A DNA stretch of 64,000 bases from Pseudooceanicola nanhaiensis DSM 18065 (lineage in GTDB: Bacteria; Pseudomonadota; Alphaproteobacteria; Rhodobacterales; Rhodobacteraceae): positions 310,001 through 374,000 of the forward strand of contig NZ_JHZF01000011.1 in NCBI RefSeq assembly GCF_000688295.1, read 5' to 3'. The notes beneath the pieces are model-generated. The model did no database searches and was not told the DNA's origin. It was given only the letters and a program-made list of their open reading frames with translations. Positions 54,038 to 62,529 of this stretch are shown piece by piece. A program made the translations under genes and the position numbers. The number at the start of each line of letters is the position of its first letter. Within the stretch, counting starts at the first letter, position 1.

Positions 54038-57000
54038 TCAGCCCCCCGCCGCCGCCATCTCGCGGGCCAGCCGTTTCTCCTCCTCGACCTTCGGGACGGA
54101 GAACCGGGCGAGCAGCAGGTAGACCACCGGGGTCAGGTAGAGGGTGGAGAGCGTGGCCAGCCCCAGCCCGCCCACGATGACCCAGCCGAGCGCCTCGCGC
54201 GCCTCGGCGCCCGCGCCCGAGGCGAAGATCAGCGGCACGCCGCCCAGCACGGTCGAGGTCATCGTCATCATCACCGGGCGCAGCCGGATGGTGGAGGCCT
54301 CGAAGATCGCCTCGCGCAGGGCAAAGCCCCGGTCGCGCAGCTGGTTGGCGAATTCCACGATCAGGATGCCGTTCTTGGCCATGATCCCTATGAGCATCAC
54401 CAGCCCGATCTGGGAATAGACGTTCAGCGTCATCCCCGTCAGCACCATCGCCACCGCCGCGCAGGCGAGGCCAAGGGGCACGGTCGACATCACGACGATG
54501 GCCGAGATGAAGCTTTCGAACTGGGCCGAGAGCACGAGGAACACCACCACGATCGCGAAGCCGAAGGTCAGGAACATGCCGGCCGAGGTCTGGTCGAGCG
54601 TCGCGGCCTCGGCCAGCGGCACGATGCGGTTCTCCTCGGAGAGGACCTCCGCGCCCAGCCGTTCGACCTCCGCCATCGCGCTGCCGAGCGACATCGCCGG
54701 GGTCAGGCCCGCCGAGATCTCGACCGAACGGTTCTGCCCCTCGCGGTTCAGCTCGGGCGCCACGGCGCGTTCCGAGAGCGTGACGAAGGTCGACATCGGG
54801 ATCATCTGCCCGTCGCCCGCCCGGATGAAGACGTTCTCGAGGTCGGAGGGGTCGTTGACCGGGTTCGAGGTCGACAGCATCTGGATGTCGTAGCTCTTGT
54901 CGTCGATGAAGAGCTCGCCCACCGACCGCCCGTCCAGCACGGCGCGGAGCGCGTCGCCCAGCCCCGTGATGTCGACGCCGAGGTCCGAGGCGCGGCGGCG
55001 GTCGATTTCGATGAAGAGCTGCGGCATGGTCGTCTCGAACTCGAGCCGGACCTGCCCGAAATCCGGGTTCTCGGACATCCGCGCGACAAGCCGGTCGGCG
55101 ACCTCGGCAAGCTGGGCGTAGTTGTTGCCGGTCACCGCGAAGGCCAGCCCGCGGCCCGCGCCGCGGATGCCCAGGGAATTGGGCTGGATCGCGAAGGCCC
55201 GCACGCCCACGACGTTGCCGAGCGCGCGGTTGATGTCGCCCACGATCGCGTCCTGCGCGCGGTCGCGTTCGTCCCAGGGGGCCAGCGACATCACCATGAA
55301 GCCGCGCGAATTGTTGCCGCCGAAGCCGGTGATCGAGAAGACCGACACGATCTCTCCGCTGTCCTTGAGCGGCTGGATCGCGTCCTCGATCTCGGCCATC
55401 TTCCCGGTGGTGTAATTCAGCGCCACCCCCTGCGGGGCGGTCACGGAGAGGAGCGCGACGGCGCGGTCCTCGCGCGGGGTGAGCTCCTGCTTGATGCCGC
55501 CCGACATCATCACCGCGGTCAGCGCGAAGAGCACGGCGATCAAGAGGACCACGAAGGGGGCGGCGAGCGCCCAGTCGAGCGTCGCGCGGTAGAGGCCGGC
55601 CAGCCGGTTGCCCAACCAGACGACCGGCCCGCGCGGGTCCGGGTCCACCGGTTTCGTGAGCAGGCGGCTGGCCAGCACCGGGCAGAGCGTCAGCGCCACG
55701 ACGGAGGAGAGCGAGACGGCGATCGCGAGCGTGAAGCCGAATTCGCGGAACAGCCCGCCGACCTGGCCGGGCAGGAAGGACAGCGGCACGAACACCGCCG
55801 CCAGCGTCGCGGTGGTGGTGACGACGGCGAAGAACACCTCCTGCGTGCCGATCACGGCGGCGGCGCGGGGGCCGGTGCCCATGGCGCGGTGCCGCACGAT
55901 GTTCTCGAGCACGACGATGGCATCGTCGACCACCATGCCGGTGGCGAGCACGAGCGCCAGCAGGGTGAGGATGTTGACCGAGAACCCCGCGAGGTAGAGC
56001 GCGGCGATGGTGCCGATCAGCGCGACCGGCATGGTCAGCGCCGGGATCAGCGTGGCGCGGATGTCGCGCAGGAAGAGGTAGATGATCGCGATGACGATGG
56101 CCACGGCAAGGCCGAGGGTCACCAGCACCTCGCGGATCGAGCCGTTGATGAAGTTCGCATCGTCCGAGGTGATGAAGATGTCCACGTCCTCGGGCAGGGT
56201 CCGGGAGAGCTGGGCGACGACGGCGCGGACGTTTTCCGAGATCTCCAGCGTGTTCGACGTCGCCTGCCGGATCACCCCGATGCCGATCCCGGTCTGCCCG
56301 TTCGCCCGCAGCACCGTTTCGTTCGGGGCCGGTCCGAGCGAGACGCGGGCCACGTCGCCCAGCACCACGTTGTCGGCGATCTCGAGCGCCTCGAAGGCCT
56401 CGGCGGTGGCCACCAGCGCCGTGGTGCGCACGTTGATCGTCTGGCGCTCGCCCGACAGATCGCCCGCGGGCACGTCGTAGGCCACGGTGCCGAGCGCGGT
56501 GCGGAGATTGGCGAGCGTCAGGCCGCGGGCGGCGAGTTTCCTCTGGTCGATGTCGACGCGGAAGATCGGCTCCCGGTCGCCGTAGACCTGCAGGTCGGCG
56601 ACGCCCTCGACCGAGATCAGCCGGTCCTCCACGCGGTCGGCGACGATCTGCGTCAGCTCCTGCGGCGAGCGCGAGGGCGAGGTGACGGCGAGGCGGATCA
56701 CCGGCTGGGCATTGGCGTCGGCCTTGACGATGCGCGGATCCTCGGCGTTCTCGGGCAGCTGGTTGGTGATCCGCGCGATGGCGTCGCGGGTGTCGGTGGC
56801 GGCCACGTCGAGATCGACGTCATCGCCGAATTCCAGCGTCACCCGGCTGCGGCCGTAGCGCGAGCTGGACGAGATCGCGCGGATGCCCGAGACCCGGCCG
56901 ACCGCACCCTCGACGCGGGAGGTGACCTCCTGGTCGACGGTCTCGGGCGAGGCGCCGGCATAATCGGTGGTCACGGTCACGACGGGGCGGTCGACATCGG

Positions 57001-57319
57001 GAAGCTCGCGTATCTCGACCCCGGCGAGGCCGGCGATGCCCGCGATGACGATGAGCGAGGAGAGCACGAAGGCCAGGATCGGACGCCGGACGAAAAGGCC
57101 GAGGCCGCCGCTGGCACCCGGGGGCAGGGCGGGCTCGTCCGCCGTCCGCGCGGCGGTGTCCCGCGCCGCCACGGCCGTGGGTTCCGGGATCTCCGGGGTC
57201 GCGGCGGACCGCCGGTCGGTGGCTCCGGGATTGGCGGGCACCTCGAGGTCGGGCAGGACCGGCGCCCGTCCGTCCGCGGGCGCCTTGCCCTTGCTCCGGT
57301 TCCACCAGCCCCGGGCCAT
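54038..57319 (-). CDS. RND efflux pump inner-membrane subunit with N-terminal extension
   Basis: A 1093-residue RND exporter. The first membrane helix begins near residue 76 (FVRRPILAFVLSSLIVIAGI), after an unusual 75-residue Ala/Pro-rich cytoplasmic leader. TM4 has the proton-relay Asp pair in GMVVDDAIVVLEN. The second half has LVMLIGIMAKNGILIVEFAN with its Lys. Periplasmic loops follow the AcrB/MexF outline. ATG 57319 has TGAGG upstream and lies 8 bp after the fusion-protein stop. No outer-membrane channel gene is present. It is distinct from the pump at 30821-33928. Confidence 0.92.
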   Translation of the reverse strand: MARGWWNRSKGKAPADGRAPVLPDLEVPANPGATDRRSAATPEIPEPTAVAARDTAARTADEPALPPGASGGLGLFVRRPILAFVLSSLIVIAGIAGLAGVEIRELPDVDRPVVTVTTDYAGASPETVDQEVTSRVEGAVGRVSGIRAISSSSRYGRSRVTLEFGDDVDLDVAATDTRDAIARITNQLPENAEDPRIVKADANAQPVIRLAVTSPSRSPQELTQIVADRVEDRLISVEGVADLQVYGDREPIFRVDIDQRKLAARGLTLANLRTALGTVAYDVPAGDLSGERQTINVRTTALVATAEAFEALEIADNVVLGDVARVSLGPAPNETVLRANGQTGIGIGVIRQATSNTLEISENVRAVVAQLSRTLPEDVDIFITSDDANFINGSIREVLVTLGLAVAIVIAIIYLFLRDIRATLIPALTMPVALIGTIAALYLAGFSVNILTLLALVLATGMVVDDAIVVLENIVRHRAMGTGPRAAAVIGTQEVFFAVVTTTATLAAVFVPLSFLPGQVGGLFREFGFTLAIAVSLSSVVALTLCPVLASRLLTKPVDPDPRGPVVWLGNRLAGLYRATLDWALAAPFVVLLIAVLFALTAVMMSGGIKQELTPREDRAVALLSVTAPQGVALNYTTGKMAEIEDAIQPLKDSGEIVSVFSITGFGGNNSRGFMVMSLAPWDERDRAQDAIVGDINRALGNVVGVRAFAIQPNSLGIRGAGRGLAFAVTGNNYAQLAEVADRLVARMSENPDFGQVRLEFETTMPQLFIEIDRRRASDLGVDITGLGDALRAVLDGRSVGELFIDDKSYDIQMLSTSNPVNDPSDLENVFIRAGDGQMIPMSTFVTLSERAVAPELNREGQNRSVEISAGLTPAMSLGSAMAEVERLGAEVLSEENRIVPLAEAATLDQTSAGMFLTFGFAIVVVFLVLSAQFESFISAIVVMSTVPLGLACAAVAMVLTGMTLNVYSQIGLVMLIGIMAKNGILIVEFANQLRDRGFALREAIFEASTIRLRPVMMTMTSTVLGGVPLIFASGAGAEAREALGWVIVGGLGLATLSTLYLTPVVYLLLARFSVPKVEEEKRLAREMAAAGG

Positions 57320-57327
57320 CGCGCGCC

Positions 57328-58509
57328 TCAGGACTTGCGCGGCGTCGAGGCGGTCGCTTCCAGCGCCGCCTTCTCGCCCTCGATCGTGACCTCGGCGCCG
57401 GGGCGCAGGGTCTGCACGCCCTCGATCACCACCTTTTCGCCCGGCTCCAGCGCGCCTTCGACCAGAACGGCCGCGGCGTTGCGCTGGCGGATCTCGACCG
57501 GCACGCGGGCGACCTTGCCCTCGCGCACCAACCAGACGAAGGCGCCGTCGCTCGACCATTGCACCGCCAGCGGGTCGACGGTGGGGTGGGCGTCGCCGGT
57601 GAAGGCCAGCGTCACCGACAGCGCCATGCCGTCGCGCAGGCGGTCGCCTTCGTTCTCGAGCTGGCCGAGCAGGCGGATCGTGCGGCTGTTGCGGTCGACC
57701 TGGTTGTCGATGGCGACGATGCGGCCGTCGATCCGGGTGCCGGGCATCGCGAGCGGTTCGGCAACGAGGTCCATGCCCGGCGCCAGCTTCGCCAGCAGAC
57801 GCTCGGGCACGCGAAAGTCGATCTGGATCTCGCTGCGGTCCGAAATCACCGCCAGCTCGTCCTGCGCGGCGACGCGGTCGCCGACCTCGTTCTCCACAAG
57901 GCCCATCCAGCCCGCGATCGGCGCCACGACCTCGCGCTGCGCCAGATCGAACTCGGCCTGGCGCACGGCAAGCTCGGCGGTGCGCAACGCAAGCTCCGCC
58001 TCGCGCAGCGCGACGGCGCTGGCCGTGCCGGCCTGGCGCAGGCGGTCGAGCCGTCCGGCGTTCTCCTGCGCGTCGGTCAGCATGAGGCGGGCGCGGTCGA
58101 GCGCGATCTGCTCGGCCTGGTCGTCGAGGCGGAAGATCACCGTGCCCTCCTCGACGTATTCGCCGGCGCGGAAGCCGATCTCGGTGATCCGGCCGCTCGC
58201 CTCGGGCCGGACCGAGACGGAGCGCAGCGCGCGGCCGTCGCCGATGGAAGTTACACGGTCGTTCAGCGTGCCGGTGCCGACCTCGGCCACGACCACCTTC
58301 GATGCGCCACCCCCGCCGTAGCCGCGGGGCCCCTCGGCGGCTTCGGCCGCCTCGGCCGGCGTCAGCCCGAGCGCGTCGTAGACGCCTGCGCGTTCCAGCC
58401 ACGGCCGGGCGGAGGGGACGTATTCGATCCAGAGCGCCACGGTGCCCCCGATGACGATGGCCGCCAGGAGGAGCTGGCTGAGCGCGGATTTGAACCAATT
58501 GAGCCACAT
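57328..58509 (-). CDS. RND efflux membrane fusion protein (second pump)
   Basis: A 393-residue periplasmic adaptor with one N-terminal anchor helix (LSQLLLAAIVIGGTVALWI). After it come the lipoyl half (VRPEASGRITEIGFRAGEYV), a short coiled coil (about residues 120-165: LTDAQENAGRLDRLRQAG..AELALRTAELAVRQ), the second lipoyl half and the barrel domains (EIQIDFRVPERLLAKL). ATG 58509 (MWLNWFKSAL) fits the anchor. It forms a two-gene operon with the RND subunit. The gene upstream on the same strand is an orphan histidine kinase, 248 bp away. Confidence 0.88.
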   Translation of the reverse strand: MWLNWFKSALSQLLLAAIVIGGTVALWIEYVPSARPWLERAGVYDALGLTPAEAAEAAEGPRGYGGGGASKVVVAEVGTGTLNDRVTSIGDGRALRSVSVRPEASGRITEIGFRAGEYVEEGTVIFRLDDQAEQIALDRARLMLTDAQENAGRLDRLRQAGTASAVALREAELALRTAELAVRQAEFDLAQREVVAPIAGWMGLVENEVGDRVAAQDELAVISDRSEIQIDFRVPERLLAKLAPGMDLVAEPLAMPGTRIDGRIVAIDNQVDRNSRTIRLLGQLENEGDRLRDGMALSVTLAFTGDAHPTVDPLAVQWSSDGAFVWLVREGKVARVPVEIRQRNAAAVLVEGALEPGEKVVIEGVQTLRPGAEVTIEGEKAALEATASTPRKS

Positions 58510-58640
58510 GGGCGATGCGTACCTAGCTTGCGCCGCGAAGGGCGCGTCACGGGACGGAGAGGAGGGGCCACCCCTGCCGCAGCGAAATCTATCAGCAGAC
58601 ACGCATTTGGCGCCAGAGACCTTGCGCTCTCCCGCGCCGA

Positions 58641-58670
58641 ATTCCAGCCACCTGCCGGTTTCCCGGTCAA
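58641..58670 (-). promoter_or_regulatory. Weak candidate promoter for the second RND operon
   Basis: Reading the minus strand, TTGACC (58670-58665) is followed after 18 bp by TGGAAT (58646-58641), about 130 bp before the fusion-protein start. The -10 is poor. The rest of the 248-bp gap shows no clear terminator after the kinase gene. Confidence 0.3.
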
Positions 58671-58757
58671 GCTAGGGCCTGCGGGCGCGGCTGTCGCATA
58701 ATATTACGGTGAAGTCGCCTTGCGACCGGGGCCCGGTGGCCCGGTCCGGGCCGAGGA

Positions 58758-60824
58758 TCAGGCCGCGGCGCGCGCGGGTTCCGTCCTGCCGTCCTCGGGC
58801 CGATGCTGATCGTGCGGAATGTCGAAGGTGAAGCAGGAGCCGCGCCCGACGATGGAGGAGGCCGAGATCGTCCCGCCATGCAGTTCGACCAGCTGCCGCG
58901 TGATCGCGAGGCCCAGCCCGAAACCGCCGTGAGCGCGCGCATCCGAGCCGTCGACCTGCTGGAAGCGTTCGAAGATCCGTTCGAGGTATTCCTCGGGCAC
59001 GCCGCAGCCGGTGTCGGTGACGCTGAAGACGGTGCGGTCCTCGAAATTCTCGGCCCGCACGGTGACCGAGCCGCTGTCGGTGAACTTGATCGCGTTGCCG
59101 ACGAGGTTGTAGAGCACCTGCTTCAGCCGCTGCGGATCGGCGTTGACGGGCGTGTCGGTGCAGTCGAAGTCCAGCTTCAGCGACTTGCTCTCGGCCTGCT
59201 GGCGCAGCTCTTCCAGCGCGTCCTCGGTGATCTGCGCGGGCGAGACGGGTTCGGGCGCGAGCTGGATATGCCCGCGTTCGACCTCGGCCCAGTCGAGCAG
59301 CTCGTTCACCATCGCCAGCATGTGACGGGCCGATCCGCCGATGCGACGGCTCTGCTCGGCCACCGCGGCGGCGTATTCGTCGGCCGCCTTGCGGGCCTTC
59401 ACGGCGTCGAGGTCGGGACCTGAAAGCGCCTCGGTCAGGCGGATGAGCTGCGGGAAGAAGCTCTTTTCGCCGAGCAGCTGCGCATAGCCCGAGATCACCG
59501 TGAGCGGCGTGCGCAGCTCGTGGGTGACGTTGGACAGGAACTCGGACTTCTGCCGGTTCGCGGCCTCGGCCTGCAGGCGGCCGTTGATCTGGTCGGTCAC
59601 GTCCGAATGCACGCCCACGGTATAGCCCTCGGGCGTCCGGCTTTCGGTGACCTTGAGCGTGCGGCCATCCTCGAGCGGCTCCAGCAGGACCGTGCCGTTG
59701 CGGTGCGCGTCCATCCGCTCTTCGATCCACGCGTCCTCGCGGCCGACGCCTTCGACGAACTGGCCGTTCCTGGCGGCGATCCGGATCAGGGTCCTGAAGC
59801 GGACGCCCAGCAGGAGGTTGCGGTCGGTCTTGTAATATTCGGCAAAGCGCGAGTTACACAGGGTCAGGCGGTCGTTCTCGTCATAGAGCACGAAGCCCTC
59901 GTCCAGCGCCTCGACCGCGTGGGCGAGCAGCCGGCGCGAGCGTTCGATCTGCAGCGCAAGGCGGCGGATCAGGAAGATCACCCCGCCCAGCACCATTGCC
60001 GCGCCGGCAACCGCGAGCACGATCTTCAGGGCGTTCGGGCCGATGGTGGGCCAGCCCTGCGCCGGGCGGGCGGCCAGCTGCCAGCGACTCTTGAGGAAAC
60101 GGGTCGTCTGGACCACCGCGTCCGTCTCGAAGAGCGCCTCGTCGCCGAACAGCACGTTGCGCGTGCGGCCGTTGCCGTCGATCTCGCGCAGGGCGAAGTT
60201 CAGCCCGCTCCCGTAATGATGGCCGGCGAGGTCGGTGCCCAGAAGGCCCTTCTCGGACAGCACGACCGAGATCACGCCCCAGAAGCTCTGGCCGGCGAAG
60301 GAGACGCTGGGCACGAAGACGGGATAGCGCAGGACATAGCCGCGGCCGCCCTGCACCAGCTCGGTGGGCCCCGTCAGGACGGGCGCCCCGTCGCGATAGG
60401 CGCGGGCGACGCTGGCCAGCTGGTTCGGCACGTCGCGATAATCCAGGCCCAGCACAGCCTCGTTGCCGCGCCGGGGCGCGACATGGCTGACGCGCAGGCC
60501 GGGAGCCAGCGCGATCGACTTGATCTCGGGATGCCGCTCGACCAGCTTGGCGGCGGTGTCGGCGACGAGGTTTTCCGGGATGTCGGGGGAGACCGCAATG
60601 AAGGTCGCGAGCCGGTTGGCCACCAGCTCCATCGCGAAGATGCGTGATTCGAGCGCCATGAGCGCCGATTTCGCATCCTCGGCGGTATCTGCACGCGCCT
60701 GGTGGAGATGGTCGCGGTAGTCCTGACGGACGAGCTGGATTCCGAATGCCAGCAGCATGACACCGGCCATGATCGCGAGGAAGATATGCGCGCGGGAAAT
60801 CGCGACGGCCATCTTCTTCTTCAT
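58758..60824 (-). CDS. CHASE-PAS hybrid-less sensor histidine kinase, orphan
   Basis: A 688-residue membrane kinase. TM1 is at about residues 13-31. A periplasmic CHASE domain spans about 75-230 (HPEIKSIALAPGLRVSHVAP, LTGPTELVQGGRGYVLRYPV). TM2 lies at about 260-285. A PAS domain follows (ALDEGFVLYDENDRLTLCN). The DHp helix has phospho-acceptor H435 in HELRTP. The ATPase boxes are QVLYNLVGNAIKFT, DTGCGVPEE and GGFGLGLAI. CHASE domains sense small extracellular molecules. No response regulator is adjacent. ATG 60824 (MKKKMAVAIS) fits TM1 and has GAGAGG upstream. About 30 extra residues lie between the two DHp helices. Confidence 0.92.
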   Translation of the reverse strand: MKKKMAVAISRAHIFLAIMAGVMLLAFGIQLVRQDYRDHLHQARADTAEDAKSALMALESRIFAMELVANRLATFIAVSPDIPENLVADTAAKLVERHPEIKSIALAPGLRVSHVAPRRGNEAVLGLDYRDVPNQLASVARAYRDGAPVLTGPTELVQGGRGYVLRYPVFVPSVSFAGQSFWGVISVVLSEKGLLGTDLAGHHYGSGLNFALREIDGNGRTRNVLFGDEALFETDAVVQTTRFLKSRWQLAARPAQGWPTIGPNALKIVLAVAGAAMVLGGVIFLIRRLALQIERSRRLLAHAVEALDEGFVLYDENDRLTLCNSRFAEYYKTDRNLLLGVRFRTLIRIAARNGQFVEGVGREDAWIEERMDAHRNGTVLLEPLEDGRTLKVTESRTPEGYTVGVHSDVTDQINGRLQAEAANRQKSEFLSNVTHELRTPLTVISGYAQLLGEKSFFPQLIRLTEALSGPDLDAVKARKAADEYAAAVAEQSRRIGGSARHMLAMVNELLDWAEVERGHIQLAPEPVSPAQITEDALEELRQQAESKSLKLDFDCTDTPVNADPQRLKQVLYNLVGNAIKFTDSGSVTVRAENFEDRTVFSVTDTGCGVPEEYLERIFERFQQVDGSDARAHGGFGLGLAITRQLVELHGGTISASSIVGRGSCFTFDIPHDQHRPEDGRTEPARAAA

Positions 60825-61109
60825 TGCGACGCGCCTCTCTACTCTCACCAAACCCGTCTTTGCGCCGGGCACCCTGCTCGTTCCGGAGCGCGCAACGAAC
60901 GCCCCGCCTGTTCCAGTGACGGAAGATTTGGACGGAAATATGACCGGACCGGCATATTCGACCGCCGTCCCGCGTCCTTCGAGAGTGTGAAAAGTGTCAG
61001 GAATTGAAGGCGTTGCGGGGGCGCGGAACTTCCTGCGTCGGATCTCGTTCACGTTTCGCGCCCCCCGCGAGGAGCGCGCGACAGGGTTCAACCACCGGAG
61101 AGACCGACC
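60825..61109. other. Intergenic region upstream of the histidine kinase with a dyad
   Basis: No convincing gene. The clearest feature is a dyad AATATG-N10-CATATT at 60937-60958, AT-rich in a GC-rich region and about 113-134 bp before the kinase start, which could be a regulator site. No strong sigma-70 boxes could be assigned in either direction. Confidence 0.4.
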
Positions 61110-61172
61110 ATGCCCGAAGGCGTCTTCTGCCTCGTCCTCATCGCGGCCTTCACCGTCGCCGCGGCGTTCTGA
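61110..61172 (+). CDS. Candidate 20-residue hydrophobic microprotein
   Basis: A complete 20-codon ORF starting MPEGVFCLVL and ending AAAF before TGA, preceded by GGAGAG eight bases before ATG 61110. After four polar/turn residues the whole chain is a single hydrophobic segment long enough to cross a membrane, with one Cys at position 7. It stands alone between the kinase and nitronate monooxygenase genes. It resembles, in design only, bacterial single-helix microproteins that join membrane complexes. It could be a chance ORF or a leader peptide; the good ribosome site is the main support. Confidence 0.45.
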   Translation: MPEGVFCLVLIAAFTVAAAF

Positions 61173-61233
61173 GCGATCGGCTCCGGGCCTCGCGACGCCG
61201 GCCCCGTCACGCTCCCAGATACCCGAATTCGCG

Positions 61234-61271
61234 CCCCCGCAGCTTTGCGGGGGAGGGGCGCCTGCTATGGT
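61234..61271 (+). promoter_or_regulatory. Hairpin and extended -10 promoter before the nitronate monooxygenase gene
   Basis: CCCCCGCA-GCTT-TGCGGGGG (61234-61253) is a perfect 8-bp stem-loop, possibly ending the microprotein transcript. Ten bases later TG-C-TATGGT (61263-61271) reads as an extended -10, about 34 bp before the ATG. No good -35 is seen, which extended -10 promoters tolerate. Confidence 0.45.
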
Positions 61272-61304
61272 CGTGCGAAAGCTCTGGAAGAGGAGACGAG
61301 AGCG

Positions 61305-62285
61305 ATGCTGAAGACGCGGTTCACCGAGATGATGGGCATCGAGCACCCGATCGTGCAGGGCGGGATGCAATGGGTGGCGCGGGCCGAACTGGCGGCCGGG
61401 GTCTCCAACGCGGGCGGGCTCGGCATCATGACGGCGCTCACCCAGCCCACGCCCGACGATCTGCTGAAGGAGATCGAGCGCTGCCGGAGCATGACCGACA
61501 AGCCGTTCGGGGTGAACCTGACGATCCTGCCCTCGCTGCGGCCGATCCCGCACAAGGACTATGCCCAGGCGATCATCGACGGCGGCGTGAAGATCGTCGA
61601 GACGGCGGGCAACAACCCGGGCGAGTTCATCGGCATGTTCAAGGATGCGGGCTGCAAGGTGCTCCACAAGTGCACGGCGATCCGCCATGCGCTGACGGCG
61701 CAGCGGCTCGGGGTCGACGTGATCTCGATCGACGGGTTCGAATGTGCGGGCCACGTGGGCGAGGACGACATCACCAACCAGCTTCTGGTGCCGCTGGCGG
61801 TCGACGCGCTCGACATCTGCGTGATCGCCTCGGGGGGCTTCGGCGAGGGGCGGCAGCTCGCCTCGGCGCTCGCGCTCGGGGCCGAGGGCATCAACATGGG
61901 CACGCGTTTCATGGCCACGAAGGAGGCGCCGATCCACGACGCGGTGAAGCAGCGGCTGGTCGAGGCGGGCGAGCGGGATTCCGTCCTGATCATGCGCGCG
62001 CTCCGCAACACGAGCCGGGTGTTCCGCAACGAGGTCGCGGAAGAGGTCGCCCGGATCGAGAAGGAGAAGGGCACCGACTTCCGGATCGAGGACGTCTCCG
62101 AGCTTGTCGCGGGCGCGCGCGGCAGGAACGTCTATGCCAGCGGTGACGTGCAGGAGGGGCTCTGGTCCGCCGGCATGGTCGCAGGTGTCATCAGGGACGT
62201 GCCGAGCTGCAAGGAGCTGATCGAGCGCATCGTGGCCGATGCCGAGGCGGTCATCCGCGGTCGTCTCCAGACCCTCGTCGCCTGA
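61305..62285 (+). CDS. Nitronate monooxygenase (2-nitropropane dioxygenase family)
   Basis: A 326-residue FMN-dependent TIM-barrel enzyme. The N-terminal block is PIVQGGMQWVARAELAAGVSNAGGLG. The central loop GFECAGHVGEDD and the phosphate-binding IASGGFGEGRQ with GINMGTRF are family signatures. It oxidises alkyl nitronates, probably as detoxification of propionate-3-nitronate-like compounds; some relatives have other roles in fatty-acid metabolism. ATG 61305 has AGGAGA ten bases upstream. A monocistronic unit: the microprotein lies upstream and the repeat element downstream. Confidence 0.9.
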   Translation: MLKTRFTEMMGIEHPIVQGGMQWVARAELAAGVSNAGGLGIMTALTQPTPDDLLKEIERCRSMTDKPFGVNLTILPSLRPIPHKDYAQAIIDGGVKIVETAGNNPGEFIGMFKDAGCKVLHKCTAIRHALTAQRLGVDVISIDGFECAGHVGEDDITNQLLVPLAVDALDICVIASGGFGEGRQLASALALGAEGINMGTRFMATKEAPIHDAVKQRLVEAGERDSVLIMRALRNTSRVFRNEVAEEVARIEKEKGTDFRIEDVSELVAGARGRNVYASGDVQEGLWSAGMVAGVIRDVPSCKELIERIVADAEAVIRGRLQTLVA

Positions 62286-62324
62286 CCGAAAGGCGCGCCG
62301 CAAGCGGCGCACACGATTTCATGG

Positions 62325-62381
62325 CGATCCGGCAAGGCCGGATCGCGGGCCTCCGGCGGGAGTATTTCACGAAAGGTGAAG
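62325..62381 (+). repeat. Intergenic hairpin-plus-box element, copy 2
   Basis: A perfect 9-bp stem with 3-base loop (CGATCCGGC-AAG-GCCGGATCG, 62325-62345) is followed after three bases by the box starting GCCTCCGGCGGGAG (62349-62381). The box is 30/33 identical to copy 1. Stem length, loop length and order match copy 1 although the stem sequence is different, so the hairpin shape itself appears conserved. It lies between the nitronate monooxygenase gene and the leuA terminator. Confidence 0.7.
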
Positions 62382-62476
62382 CCGCGTGGGTGTCTGCGGC
62401 GTCACCGGCCCGAAATGGCTCCGGGGTCCGGGTCCGCGTCCCGGAGCCCGCGACCCAGAGCCCGATCGCCAAGGGA

Positions 62477-62510
62477 AAAGGCCCCGCAAGCATGTGCTTG
62501 CGGGGCCTTT
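62477..62510. terminator. Strong bidirectional terminator between nitronate monooxygenase and leuA
   Basis: A perfect 16-bp inverted repeat (AAAGGCCCCGCAAGCA with its complement, two-base centre). A-rich on the left and T-rich on the right give U-tracts in both directions. It lies 20 bp beyond the leuA stop and serves the two convergent genes. Confidence 0.88.
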
Positions 62511-62529
62511 CTCAAGGTGTCCCATGGGC

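Noticed and set aside
54008-58321. A 1437-codon plus-strand frame opposite the second RND pump and its adaptor
   Set aside because: Shadow frame caused by high GC and lack of stops; it spans two genes on the other strand and has no domain content.
60994-61311. GTG-initiated 105-codon ORF overlapping the microprotein and the nitronate monooxygenase promoter
   Set aside because: No ribosome site, Ser/Arg/Pro-rich low-complexity product, and it runs through a hairpin and the promoter into the next gene.
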